Assembly (NCBI GenBank): GCA_947629775.1
Contig: CANRFA010000007.1
Location: forward strand, 21,139-85,138
Source of the DNA: an uncultured Oscillospiraceae bacterium
GTDB lineage: Bacteria; Bacillota; Clostridia; Oscillospirales; Oscillospiraceae
DNA: 64,000 bases
Direction of reading: 5' to 3'
This document shows, one piece after another, positions 1 to 9,006 of the stretch. How positions within the stretch are numbered: position 1 is the first letter of the stretch; each line of letters opens with the position of its first letter. The notes below the pieces were generated by a model. The model was not told the DNA's origin. It saw only the letters and a list, made by a program, of their open reading frames with translations, and searched no databases. A program made the position numbers and the translations under genes.

Positions 1-956
1 TGACCGGAGGCGAGCAGACGGATGGCATTGCGCCAGGAGGTGGAGTCGTATGCCATGTGGCCGATGATGCTCTTGTTCCAGGAGGTGATGTCGTTGATGG
101 AGAACTCCAGAGGCTTGAAGCCCATGCCCACGCGGACCACTTCGCCGTTGGGGCGGAGCATCTCAATGGCCTGCTTCAGAGCGATATTGGCGCCGGAGCA
201 CTCCACGACCAGACCCAGGTTGTCACGGCCGCAGATCTCGGTGCAGCGGGCCACCACGTCCTCTTTGGATCCGTTCACGCAGTGGGTGGCGCCCAGTTCC
301 ATGGCGATGGGGAAGCGGGTGGGGACGTCTTCCTCCAGACCGACCATGACAATATTGACAGCGCCCATGATGCGGGCGATCTGGACAGAGAACAGGCCCA
401 GAGGACCGGTACCGAAGACCACCACGTCCTGACCGGGAAGCAGGTGAGACTGCTGCGCTACGGCCTTGTAGGCATTGCAGATGGGGTCCAGAACGGCGGC
501 TTCTTCATATTTGACGCCTTCGGGAATCTCCCACAGCGCATGCTTGTGGATGCGCAGGATCTCGCCGGGGACCAGGCAGTACTTGGAAAAGCCGCCGCCC
601 CAGGTATTGTTGTCCAGGCCCAGGTTGACCTTCTGCTCGCAGCACAGGAAGTCGCCCATCTCGCAGGCCGGGCAGACGCCGCAGACGTGGGCGCTGTTGT
701 CCGAGACCACCCGCTGTCCCACGTGCCAGTCGGTCACCTTTTCGCCGACCTCGACGATATCTCCGGCGAACTCATGCCCGCGGATGGAGTTGAACTCGTC
801 GGAGCCGTTTTCCACCTTGTAGTGCTTCATGTCGGCTCCGCAGATGGCGGCTGCCCGAATCCGGATGATGACGTCCTCGGGGCCGCAGACCGGTTTGGGA
901 ACGTCGATCATGCGGTAGCCGCCAAAGGCCTTGCCGTAGCGTGCCAATGCTTTCAT
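1..956 (-). CDS. Zinc-dependent alcohol dehydrogenase (medium-chain), 3' truncated by window edge
   Basis: Reverse-strand translation MKALARYGKAFGGYRMIDVPKPVCGPEDVIIRIRAAAICGADMKHYKV...GHEFAGDIVEVGEKV...CGVCPACEMGDFLCCEQ; GHE zinc site and structural-zinc cysteines; start ATG at 956; no stop before window edge. Confidence 0.9.
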   Translation of the reverse strand, partial: MKALARYGKAFGGYRMIDVPKPVCGPEDVIIRIRAAAICGADMKHYKVENGSDEFNSIRGHEFAGDIVEVGEKVTDWHVGQRVVSDNSAHVCGVCPACEMGDFLCCEQKVNLGLDNNTWGGGFSKYCLVPGEILRIHKHALWEIPEGVKYEEAAVLDPICNAYKAVAQQSHLLPGQDVVVFGTGPLGLFSVQIARIMGAVNIVMVGLEEDVPTRFPIAMELGATHCVNGSKEDVVARCTEICGRDNLGLVVECSGANIALKQAIEMLRPNGEVVRVGMGFKPLEFSINDITSWNKSIIGHMAYDSTSWRNAIRLLASG

Positions 957-1018
957 ATCTCTCTGTCCTTTCGTTTTTGTTTCCCATCGGGGGCAGATTG
1001 TTTTGCGGGAAGTGAGCT

Positions 1019-1051
1019 CATTATAAGCCCGAAACAAAAGAAAAGTCAACA
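1019..1051 (-). promoter_or_regulatory. Sigma-A type promoter for the first alcohol dehydrogenase
   Basis: Reverse strand TTGACT (1049-1044), 18-nt spacer, TATAAT (1025-1020). Confidence 0.6.
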
Positions 1052-1380
1052 TAAAATCTTTGAAGCAAAAATTTATCTCTGTTTTTAACAGATTTACGCT
1101 TCCGTTTTTGTTGGTTTTGACGAAGAGAAAGCCGGGAACAGCCATGAAGATCCGGATTGCCCTTCCAGGAAGGCCGCGAGGGGTTCCGGGAGAAGGGGTG
1201 GCGGGCCGAAGAGCGGAGGTGCATTGGGGACGGAGCGTGATGGCGTGCCGGATGCCTGCCGTGAAAGGCGCAGAGAGCAGGAGGCCTGATTCGAGGAAAG
1301 AAGGAGGAACAGAAAAGGCGCCCCCGCAGAGGCGGAGGCGCCGGGCAATCGGGCGACAGACAGGGCCTCTGAACAGGAAA

Positions 1381-1409
1381 ACGGCGCTCTGCATGCCACA
1401 GAGCGCCGT
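1381..1409 (-). terminator. Rho-independent terminator of the 1446-2525 dehydrogenase
   Basis: ACGGCGCTCTG / CAGAGCGCCGT 11-bp stem with 7-nt loop, followed on the minus strand by TTTTCC. Confidence 0.7.
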
Positions 1410-1445
1410 CTTCATATTCGGGGAAGCGGTCAGGTGTCGGGTGTG

Positions 1446-2525
1446 TCAGTCCGGGAAGACCACCGCCACTTTGCCGCACTTCCCGCTGGCCATGAGGGCG
1501 TAGGCCTCGGAGGCCTTCTCCACCGGGAACTCGTGGGTAATCAGGTCGCCGGGGTGGATTCCCCAGCGGACCAGATGCTCCACCAGGTCCATCATGCGCC
1601 AGGTAGAGGTGACCCAGGAGCCATAGATTGTTTTCTGGGAGTGCATCATGTCCGGGCTGGGGTTGAGGGAGAGGGTGTTGCCTTCGCCCACCAGGACCAC
1701 GCGGCCCCAGTCCCGGGTGGCCCGCACAGCGGTCTGCCGTCCGGCGTCGCTGGCGGAGCAGTCCACGGCCCGCTCCACGCCGTATCCGCCGGTTGCTGCG
1801 CGGATCTCGTCCACCACCGTGGCGGAGGGCTTGAACACCAGGTCCACCAGGCCGTGATCCTTTGCCATCTGAATCCGGTAGTCGTTCATCTCCACCCCGA
1901 TCAGCTTCTGAGCGCCCATGGCCTTGCAGAGCGTAAGGGTGGCCATGCCCACAGGACCAAGGCCCACCACCAGGACCGCGTCGTTGCCGCTGATGCCGAT
2001 CTTCTCCAGAGCCTCGTAGGCGGTGCCGAACCCACAGGCCACGGAGGCGCCATCCTGGAAGGTCAGCTCGTCCGGCAGGGCGATCAGGTCCTTCTCGTTG
2101 CAGAGCACATAGGGCGCCATGCCACCGTTGCGCTGCCAGCCGTAGGCCTGGCGCAGAGGGCTGGTGCAGGCGATCATGTAGCCCATCCGGCAGTTGTAGC
2201 ATAGGCCGCAGCCGGAGATGTGGTAGACGATGACCCGGTCGCCCTCCTGGAACTGGCGGCAGCCGGGGCCCACCTTTACAATCCGGCCGCTGGGCTCGTG
2301 GCCGGCCACCGTGCCGGGAATGTAGCCCTCCGGCCCCTTGCCCACATGTTCGCGGTAGATGGCCCGGATATCCGAGCCGCAGATGGTGCTGGCCCGGGTC
2401 GCCACCAGAACCTGGCCGGGCCCGGGCTCCGGGACGTCGAATTCCTTCAGTTCCACGGTGCTGTTGCCGGGGAGGATGGCCCCGGTCATGACAGAGGGGA
2501 TTACGTAGCGCAGCGCTGCTCGCAT
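1446..2525 (-). CDS. Zinc-dependent alcohol dehydrogenase (medium-chain)
   Basis: MRAALRYVIPSVMTGAILPGNSTVELKEFDVPEPGPGQVLVATRASTICGSDIRAIYREHVGKG...GHEPSG...GCGLCYNCRMGYMIAC...VVGLGPVGMATLTLCKAMGAQKLIGVEMND. ORF opens at 2600, but MRAALR at 2525 is the likelier start. Confidence 0.9.
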   Translation of the reverse strand: MRAALRYVIPSVMTGAILPGNSTVELKEFDVPEPGPGQVLVATRASTICGSDIRAIYREHVGKGPEGYIPGTVAGHEPSGRIVKVGPGCRQFQEGDRVIVYHISGCGLCYNCRMGYMIACTSPLRQAYGWQRNGGMAPYVLCNEKDLIALPDELTFQDGASVACGFGTAYEALEKIGISGNDAVLVVGLGPVGMATLTLCKAMGAQKLIGVEMNDYRIQMAKDHGLVDLVFKPSATVVDEIRAATGGYGVERAVDCSASDAGRQTAVRATRDWGRVVLVGEGNTLSLNPSPDMMHSQKTIYGSWVTSTWRMMDLVEHLVRWGIHPGDLITHEFPVEKASEAYALMASGKCGKVAVVFPD

Positions 2526-2591
2526 GACAGATACCTCCAGATCAGAAAGAATGGAGACGGCGTGGACCGTCTGAGGAAGCATAGGAAACAC

Positions 2592-2629
2592 ATTTTGCAT
2601 AAACTTTATACTGGTTGATTTTGCAAAAT
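2592..2629. promoter_or_regulatory. Putative ROK-regulator operator sites (ATTTTGCAT and palindrome ATTTTGCAAAAT)
   Basis: ATTTTGCAT at 2592-2600 and perfect 12-bp palindrome ATTTTGCAAAAT at 2618-2629; same motif recurs at 4217-4344 around the ROK gene and the sugar operon. Confidence 0.55.
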
Positions 2630-2902
2630 GAATTTACAAACCAGATTATAGCGATCCCAAGGGAAAAGTCAAGAGGAACCTGCGGGGAGTTTTATGGGAG
2701 CGGGAGGGCATATGCGGGACAGACGGGAGGCGAAGAAGCCGGCATCTCTTCTGCGGCCCCCCGGAGGGAAAAGCGATCCGCACCGCATGGAGAGGAAGGG
2801 GAATGTCCGCTCCGGCTGCGAAGTGTGCGGGACAGCGGCGGGAAGAGGGGCATGGAGCCGGGGGACGACAACGAGGACCGGAAGCGGCTGGAGGTGCAGA
2901 AA

Positions 2903-2934
2903 GGCCGCCGGCTCCCTGAGAGGGGCCGGCGGCC
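2903..2934 (-). terminator. Rho-independent terminator downstream of ROK regulator
   Basis: GGCCGCCGGC...GCCGGCGGCC 10-bp stem, minus strand followed by TTTCT. Confidence 0.6.
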
Positions 2935-2985
2935 GAAAATCAGATCGAAGGACAGATCGGGCGGATCTGGCAGATGACAGAACCG

Positions 2986-4128
2986 TCAGAGCTCATTGGC
3001 GGAGCCGATGTCCGCCAGAAACTCCTGGATATAGAGGAGGGCGGCGCCGATCGTGATGTTGTGGGAGGGCATCTTGCTGAGACGCAGGAAATCGTCGGTG
3101 TCGGGGAAGGGGCAGGAGCGGTGGATCTCGTCGTAGAGCGTGCGGATGTCCTCCGGGGTGATGTACTTGGCCAGGTGCCCGCCCAGGATGAAGTCCACAT
3201 CCTGTACCAGGTGGAGCATGGCGATCAGGCGACCCAGGTTCTTCAGGTACACATGCCAGCGCTTTACCGCTTCCTTCTCCCCGGAGCGAACCTGCTCGAA
3301 GAAGCGGTCCGGGTCGTCCCCCTTCAGCAGGGCGCTCATGGAGCACAGGGTCTCCGCGCAGCCCCGATTGCCGCAGTAGCAGGGGGTTCCGTTGGGGCGC
3401 ATGATGATGTGTTCGAAGGTGGCGGTGTGGCCGTGCTTGCCGGTCATGATCTGTCGCTTGGAGATCATGGAACCGCCCAGATGCTGGCTGAGGGAGAGGT
3501 AGACCGCGTCGGTCAGCTCCGGCGAGGCCCAAAGTTCGGAGAGGGCGGCTCCGTCCGGGTCGTGGATGAAGGAACAGGGGTAGGGCAGGTAGCGGGTGAA
3601 GGAGTCGATCTTCGCGCCGCTGCACTTGAGGATCATGCCGTAGACCACGGTGGTGGCGTCGGCGGAGACCAGGCCCTGCATGGCGATGCCGATGCCCAGG
3701 ATCTGCTTCTCCTGGACGTCCAGCGAGGCGATGAACTGGAGAATGTGGTTGCAGAGCTCCTGGTAGTAGTCGTCGTGGTGGCAGAAGGCAAGATCGAGCA
3801 CAACCCGGCGGATCTTCTGTCCGTACAGGTCGACGGCGATGAGTTTGACCGCATCCCGCATGACTTCCACGCCGATGGCGATCCGATAGGTGGGAACGAT
3901 GGAGTAGGCCACGGCCTTGCGGCCGATCTGGTCGGAGTCCAGCTGACCGTTGCGGCAGATCAGGCCGTTTTCCTCCATCTCCGTCAGGTTGGCGGCCACG
4001 GTGGGGCGGCTCAGGCGCAGCTCATAGGAGATATTCTGCTGAGATACCTTGCGGTTACGCCAGATGAAGTCGTAGATCTGCTGCCGGTTGGTCTTCTTGA
4101 TCTGTCCGGGGGTGATACGGGTGGACAT
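2986..4128 (-). CDS. ROK family transcriptional regulator
   Basis: N-terminal wHTH (QQNISYELRLSRPTVAANLTEMEENGLI) plus ROK kinase-like domain with zinc-type motif (FEHIIMRPNGTPCYCGNRGCAETLCS). Confidence 0.9.
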   Translation of the reverse strand: MSTRITPGQIKKTNRQQIYDFIWRNRKVSQQNISYELRLSRPTVAANLTEMEENGLICRNGQLDSDQIGRKAVAYSIVPTYRIAIGVEVMRDAVKLIAVDLYGQKIRRVVLDLAFCHHDDYYQELCNHILQFIASLDVQEKQILGIGIAMQGLVSADATTVVYGMILKCSGAKIDSFTRYLPYPCSFIHDPDGAALSELWASPELTDAVYLSLSQHLGGSMISKRQIMTGKHGHTATFEHIIMRPNGTPCYCGNRGCAETLCSMSALLKGDDPDRFFEQVRSGEKEAVKRWHVYLKNLGRLIAMLHLVQDVDFILGGHLAKYITPEDIRTLYDEIHRSCPFPDTDDFLRLSKMPSHNITIGAALLYIQEFLADIGSANEL

Positions 4129-4216
4129 GGGGCGATCTCCTCCTTAGCCGCGGAAAATGAGGCGTACATCGTGACAGTCTGTACTCTAGCAGATAATTCC
4201 AGAGAGGTCCACTGTC

Positions 4217-4344
4217 ATTTTGCACAAATTTTGCAAAAACATTTGGCAAAATTGCCGAGTTGACAAACCAGGGGGCCGGGAGTATCATAGTCCCATCAAA
4301 TGCAAAACGATTTTACAAAATGAAAGAGGTAAAACATTTTGCAT
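4217..4344. promoter_or_regulatory. Promoter with flanking operator cluster for the 4381+ operon / divergent ROK gene
   Basis: TTGACA (4260-4265), 17-nt spacer, TATCAT (4283-4288); flanked by ATTTTGCA (4217-4224), ATTTTGCAAAA (4228-4238), ATTTGGCAAAAT (4241-4252), ATGCAAAAC (4300-4308), ATTTTGCAT (4336-4344). Confidence 0.65.
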
Positions 4345-4380
4345 TATCAGTTGAAGTTATGAAGAAGAGGAGGACTGTCT

Positions 4381-5157
4381 ATGAGCATCATCGAGAAGAT
4401 GCGGCTGGACGGCAAGCGCGGCTTCGTCACCGGGGCTGCCCGGGGCATCGGCAAGTGCACCGCCACCGCCTTCGCCGAGGCCGGCGCGGACGTAGCCATC
4501 GTGGACATGGATCTGGAGACCGCTGAGGTCACGGCCCGGGAGATCGCCGAGGCCACCGGCCGGAAGGTGATCGCCATCCGCTGTGACGTGACGGACGAGG
4601 GCCAGGTGCAGGCCATGGTGGACGAGGTTGTGGAGAAGCTGGGAGGACTGGACTTCTGCCACGCCAACGCGGGCATCTGCATCAACGCGCCGGCGGACGA
4701 GATGACTTACGCCCAGTGGAAGAAGAACCTGGACGTGAACCTCAACAGCGTGTTCCTGACGGACACCATCGCCGGGAGGTACATGCTCTCTCATGGAGGC
4801 GGCTCCATCATCAACACCGCGTCCATGTCTGCCCACATCGTCAATGTGCCCCAGCCCCAGTGTGCCTATAACGCTTCCAAGGCCGGCGTCATTCAGCTGA
4901 CGAAGTCGCTGGCGGTGGAGTGGGCCAAGCGGGGCGTCCGGGTCAACAGCATCAGCCCGGGCTACATCGGCACCGACCTGACCCTGTCTTCTCCCACCCT
5001 GCAGCCCCTGATCGCCCAGTGGAACACCATGGCGCCCATGGGGCGGCTGGGCAAGCCGGAGGAACTGGAGTCCATCTGTGTGTACCTGGCGGGAGACACA
5101 TCCACGTTCACGACAGGCTCCGACTTCATTCTGGACGGCGCCTTCACCTGCTTCTGA
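4381..5157 (+). CDS. SDR family oxidoreductase
   Basis: GKRGFVTGAARGIGKCTATAFAEAGADVAIVDMD (TGxxxGIG) and YNASK catalytic motif. Confidence 0.92.
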   Translation: MSIIEKMRLDGKRGFVTGAARGIGKCTATAFAEAGADVAIVDMDLETAEVTAREIAEATGRKVIAIRCDVTDEGQVQAMVDEVVEKLGGLDFCHANAGICINAPADEMTYAQWKKNLDVNLNSVFLTDTIAGRYMLSHGGGSIINTASMSAHIVNVPQPQCAYNASKAGVIQLTKSLAVEWAKRGVRVNSISPGYIGTDLTLSSPTLQPLIAQWNTMAPMGRLGKPEELESICVYLAGDTSTFTTGSDFILDGAFTCF

Positions 5158-5162
5158 TTCTC

Positions 5163-5178
5163 ATACCGGATCCGGTAT
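5163..5178. repeat. Intercistronic 16-bp perfect palindrome ATACCGGATCCGGTAT
   Basis: Self-complementary sequence between SDR and substrate-binding protein genes, followed by a second imperfect hairpin (ATTTCCGCCC/GGGCGAAAT). Confidence 0.55.
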
Positions 5179-5228
5179 TTCCGCCCTGCGGGGCGAAATA
5201 TAAAAAGATGAAAAGGGGAACAAAAATC

Positions 5229-6356
5229 ATGAAGAAACGCATCTTTGCGGCGCTGTGCGCGGCAGCCCTGCTCCTGACTGCACTGGCCGGCTGTAACAAG
5301 GGCGACGGCGGCGGCGGTGGCGCTGCCAGCGGCGGCTCCTCTGCGGCCGCTTCCCAGGGATCCTCCTCCGCCGGCGGCACCAGCGCCAGCACGCCCTCCA
5401 GCACGGGCGATACGGAGGGCGTTCAGGCCAGTCCCGAGTTCTACGCCAAGGCGGATCTCTCCGTTCTGAACGGCAAGAAGATCGGCATCACGATTCAGTC
5501 CCTGCAGAACACCTACTGGGCCGGCGTCATGACGGCTCTGGAGGAGGTCCTGGACGCCAACGGCGCCGACTCCACCATCGTGGCCTGCGACGACAGCTCC
5601 GCGACTCAGATCGGCCAGATCGAGAACTTCGTTTCCTCCGGCTGCGACCTGATCATGGTGCACCCCTCCGACGCCAAGGCGGTGGAAGACGCCTGCGCCG
5701 AGGCCCGCAACCAGGGCATCAAGGTCATGTGCTGGGATGACCCCATGACGAACACCGATGGCAACTGGGTTCTGAACAACACCGAGTTGGGAATCGCCAT
5801 CGGCAAGAACGCCGCCGCCTTCATCAACGAGCACTACTCCGAGGACAACCAGGCCCAGGTGGCCGTCATCAACTATCCCCAGACCACCATCCTGCTGGAG
5901 CGGGAGGAAGGCATCCTCCAGGGTCTGGAAGAGGACGCCGCCGGCAAGTATGAGATCGTGTCCAGCCAGGCCGGTCTGGACGCCATTCAGGCGCAGACCT
6001 CCATGGAAACCATTCTTCAGCGCTATCCCGACTGCAAGATCGTGGTAGGTATCGGCGCCGGCGCCATGATCGGCGCGGACGAGGCCATGCAGATCTCCAC
6101 CGGCGGCAACATCCCCGAGGATATGGGCGTGTTCACCACCGACGTGACCAAGCAGCAGCTGGAGCACCTGCAGGATCCCACCTACCCCGCCAAGGGTATC
6201 ACCGGTTTTGAAGGTTCCGACGAGGATACCGCCAACGGCTGTGCCTCCATGTTCGCCCTCATTCTCTCTGACTCCCTGGAGAGCCAGAACGTATTCCGCA
6301 GTCTCTGCACCATCGACGCCAGCAACATCGATACCATCATGGCCGGCATGAAGTAA
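5229..6356 (+). CDS. Sugar ABC transporter substrate-binding lipoprotein (RbsB/periplasmic-binding family)
   Basis: Signal/lipobox MKKRIFAALCAAALLLTALAGC; GKKIGITIQSLQNTYWAGVMTALEEVLDANGADSTIVACDD...SGCDLIMVHPSDAKAVEDACAEARNQGIKVMCWDD. Confidence 0.92.
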   Translation: MKKRIFAALCAAALLLTALAGCNKGDGGGGGAASGGSSAAASQGSSSAGGTSASTPSSTGDTEGVQASPEFYAKADLSVLNGKKIGITIQSLQNTYWAGVMTALEEVLDANGADSTIVACDDSSATQIGQIENFVSSGCDLIMVHPSDAKAVEDACAEARNQGIKVMCWDDPMTNTDGNWVLNNTELGIAIGKNAAAFINEHYSEDNQAQVAVINYPQTTILLEREEGILQGLEEDAAGKYEIVSSQAGLDAIQAQTSMETILQRYPDCKIVVGIGAGAMIGADEAMQISTGGNIPEDMGVFTTDVTKQQLEHLQDPTYPAKGITGFEGSDEDTANGCASMFALILSDSLESQNVFRSLCTIDASNIDTIMAGMK

Positions 6357-6374
6357 GAAAGACTTTGCCGAGGT

Positions 6375-6404
6375 CCGGGCGGCCTTCTTCGGAGGGCCGC
6401 CCGG
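6375..6404 (+). other. Intercistronic hairpin between SBP and ABC ATPase genes
   Basis: CCGGGCGGCC (6375-6384) / GGCCGCCCGG (6395-6404), 10-nt loop, no U-tract. Confidence 0.55.
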
Positions 6405-6429
6405 CAGAAAACAGAACGGGAGGTAGAGT

Positions 6430-7941
6430 ATGAGCGAAGACTATGTTCTGGAGCTGGAACACATCCGCAAGGAATATCCCGGCGTCGTAGCCCTGAAAGA
6501 CGTCACGCTGCAGCTCCGTCGGGGCGAGGTTCTGGGGCTGATCGGCGAGAACGGCGCCGGCAAGTCCACCCTGATCAAGTGCTGTTCCGGCGCGGTGATT
6601 CCCACCTCGGGCAAGATCCGCGTGAACGGCAAGGAATTTGACCGCATGACGCCCCAGCTGGCGGCGGAGAACGGCATCGCGATCATATACCAGGAGTTCA
6701 ACAACGTGGGCGAGCTGTCCGCGGCGGAGAACCTCTTCCTGGGCCGCCCCATCCGCAAGGGGATTGTCATCGACCGCAAGGCCATGGAGGAGGAGGCCGC
6801 CAAGGCCTTCGCCCAGCTGCAGATCAAGATCAACCCCAAGGAGCTGGTGAAGAACCTCTCCGTAGGCTACCAGCAGATGATCGAGATCGCCAAGGCCATC
6901 CAGCAGAACGCCCAGGTGCTGATCATGGACGAGCCCAGCGCGCCGCTGACCACCAACGAAGTGGAGAACATGTTCAAGGTGGTGGAGCTGCTGCGGAAGA
7001 AGGGCGTATCCATCATCTATATTTCCCACCGTCTGGAGGAGATCTTCCGCCTGTCCGACCGCATCGAGGTCATCCGGGACGGCGAGTACGTGGATACCCT
7101 CATTACTCCCAAGGCCACCGTAGATCAGCTGATCAAAATGATGGTAGGTCGGGAGATGACCCAGAAGTATCCCCCGCGGAAGGACTGCATCGACCACAGC
7201 AAGGTAGTGCTGGAGCTGAAGAACGTCTTTGGCAACGGAGACAGGGACATCAGCTTTCAGATCCACGCCGGAGAGGTGCTGGGTCTGGGCGGCCTGGTGG
7301 GCGCCGGCCGTACTGAGATCGCGGAGGTGATCTTTGGCTCGAAGCCCATGGAGTCCGGCACCATTCTCCTCAACGGGAAGCAGATTCACCCGAAGTCTCC
7401 CCGGGAGGCCATCGACCTGGGCATCGCCCTGGTGCCCGAGGACCGCAAGCGCCACGGCGCTCTGCTGACCAATTCCATCAAAAACAACATCAACATGCCC
7501 ATTTACGAGCGGATCTCGAAGCTCAGCGTCATCGACGCCGGGACGGAGAAGAGCACCGCCGAGAAGTACCGCAAGGAAATCCAGATCAAGTGCCCCACCA
7601 TCAACCAGCTGGTGAAGAATCTGTCCGGCGGCAACCAGCAGAAGGTCATCCTGGGCAAGTGGCTGGCAGCCAACTCCCAGCTGATCATCTTCGACGAGCC
7701 CACCCGCGGCATCGACGTGGGCGCCAAATACGAAATCTACAAGCTGATCAACGACCTGGTGGAGGCGGGACGCAGCGTGCTGATGATCTCCTCCGAGATG
7801 GAGGAACTGATCGGCATGTCCGACCGCATCGTCGTGCTGGCGGAGCGCGAGATCACCGGTGAGCTCCAGAAGGAGGAGTTCAACGCCGACACCATCATGG
7901 CGTATGCTTCCGCGATCAAAGACAAAAAGGAGGCCTCCTGA
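6430..7941 (+). CDS. Sugar ABC transporter ATP-binding protein (RbsA/MglA type, tandem ATPase domains)
   Basis: Two ATPase halves: GLIGENGAGKSTLIKCCSG, LSVGYQQMIEIAKAI, second LSGGNQQKVILGKWLA, FDEPTRGIDVGAKYEIY. Confidence 0.95.
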   Translation: MSEDYVLELEHIRKEYPGVVALKDVTLQLRRGEVLGLIGENGAGKSTLIKCCSGAVIPTSGKIRVNGKEFDRMTPQLAAENGIAIIYQEFNNVGELSAAENLFLGRPIRKGIVIDRKAMEEEAAKAFAQLQIKINPKELVKNLSVGYQQMIEIAKAIQQNAQVLIMDEPSAPLTTNEVENMFKVVELLRKKGVSIIYISHRLEEIFRLSDRIEVIRDGEYVDTLITPKATVDQLIKMMVGREMTQKYPPRKDCIDHSKVVLELKNVFGNGDRDISFQIHAGEVLGLGGLVGAGRTEIAEVIFGSKPMESGTILLNGKQIHPKSPREAIDLGIALVPEDRKRHGALLTNSIKNNINMPIYERISKLSVIDAGTEKSTAEKYRKEIQIKCPTINQLVKNLSGGNQQKVILGKWLAANSQLIIFDEPTRGIDVGAKYEIYKLINDLVEAGRSVLMISSEMEELIGMSDRIVVLAEREITGELQKEEFNADTIMAYASAIKDKKEAS

Positions 7942-7942
7942 C

Positions 7943-8896
7943 ATGAGTACGCTCAATTCCAAAAACTTTCTGAAGTCCAATGCCATCTGGCTGGTCTTCA
8001 TCATCGAAGTCATCATCTTTGCCATTGCCAGCGGCGGAACCTTCATAGGTCCCAACAACATCATCAACATCGCCCGTCAGGTCTCCTACTACGGCATTGC
8101 CTCCATCGGCATGACCTTCGTCATTCTGATCGCGGGCATCGACCTCTCCATCGGTTCCATCATCACCATCGTGAACGTGGTCTGCGCCTACCTGATGGTC
8201 AACATGGGCGTAAACATGTGGATCGCTGTGATCATCTCCCTGGCTCTGGCCACTCTGATTGGCGTCCTCAATGGCGGCATGGTAGCCTCCATCGGCATCC
8301 CCGCCCTGATTGCCACCTTCGCCTCCCAGACCATCTTCGAAGGCGTGGCCTATCTGATCTCCGGCGGCCGCCCCATCTCCGGCTATGACTCCAACTTCGG
8401 CATTTTCGGCCGCTGGGCCCTGGGTCCGGTCCCCATCTGCGCCATCATCATGGTGGCCTGCTTCGCCATCGGCAGCTTCATTCTCAACAAGTCCTTCTTT
8501 GGCCGCTACTTCTACGCCATCGGCGGCAACGAGGAGGCCGCGGAACTGTCCGGCATCCGGGTCAACCGCATCAAGTACCTGATCTACGCGCTGTCCGGCC
8601 TCTTTGCCGGTCTGGCCGGCATCGTGCTGCTGTCCCGCTCCGGCTCCGCCCAGAGCACCGTCGGCAAGGGCCTTGAGTTCGACGTCATCACCTGCGTGGT
8701 GCTGGGTGGGGTCTCCGTCAACGGCGGCGTGGGCAGCATGTCCGGCGTGGTGGCTGGCGTGCTGATCATCGGTTCCCTGACCAACGGCATGATCCTGATG
8801 GATGTCAGCGAGTACACCCAGATGGTGGTCAAGGGCGTGGTTCTGGCGGTCGCCGTCGGCATCGACTGCCTGTCCAAGAAGCGCCAGGCCACCTGA
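7943..8896 (+). CDS. Sugar ABC transporter permease (RbsC family)
   Basis: MSTLNSKNFLKSNAIWLVFIIEV...GIDLSIGSIITIVNVVCAYLM...GGNEEAAELSGIRVNRIKYLIYALSGLFAGLAG; start ATG 7943 after GGAGG. Confidence 0.93.
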   Translation: MSTLNSKNFLKSNAIWLVFIIEVIIFAIASGGTFIGPNNIINIARQVSYYGIASIGMTFVILIAGIDLSIGSIITIVNVVCAYLMVNMGVNMWIAVIISLALATLIGVLNGGMVASIGIPALIATFASQTIFEGVAYLISGGRPISGYDSNFGIFGRWALGPVPICAIIMVACFAIGSFILNKSFFGRYFYAIGGNEEAAELSGIRVNRIKYLIYALSGLFAGLAGIVLLSRSGSAQSTVGKGLEFDVITCVVLGGVSVNGGVGSMSGVVAGVLIIGSLTNGMILMDVSEYTQMVVKGVVLAVAVGIDCLSKKRQAT

Positions 8897-8951
8897 TCGC
8901 ACAGAGGCGGACAGAGTCCGTCCCGAACGGGAACATCATACACAATCCAAA

Positions 8952-8982
8952 GGCCCCCGCCCCCATTTGCGGGGCGGGGGTC
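8952..8982 (+). terminator. Hairpin terminator/attenuator between permease and FGGY kinase
   Basis: GGCCCCCGCCCC-CATTTG-CGGGGCGGGGGTCC followed by TTTCC. Confidence 0.6.
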
Positions 8983-9006
8983 CTTTCCGAAATGAGGGGG
9001 AGAAGC

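Noticed and set aside
2640-3056. ORFs 2615-2977 and 2694-3056 downstream of the first operator region
   Set aside because: Arg/Gly-rich translations with no RBS or motif; region contains a terminator and noncoding spacer.
2974-4263. 429-aa plus-strand ORF antisense to the ROK gene
   Set aside because: No motifs; the ROK translation on the minus strand is convincing.
4920-5228. N-terminal extension of the substrate-binding protein ORF
   Set aside because: Overlaps the SDR out of frame; signal peptide/lipobox starts at 5229.
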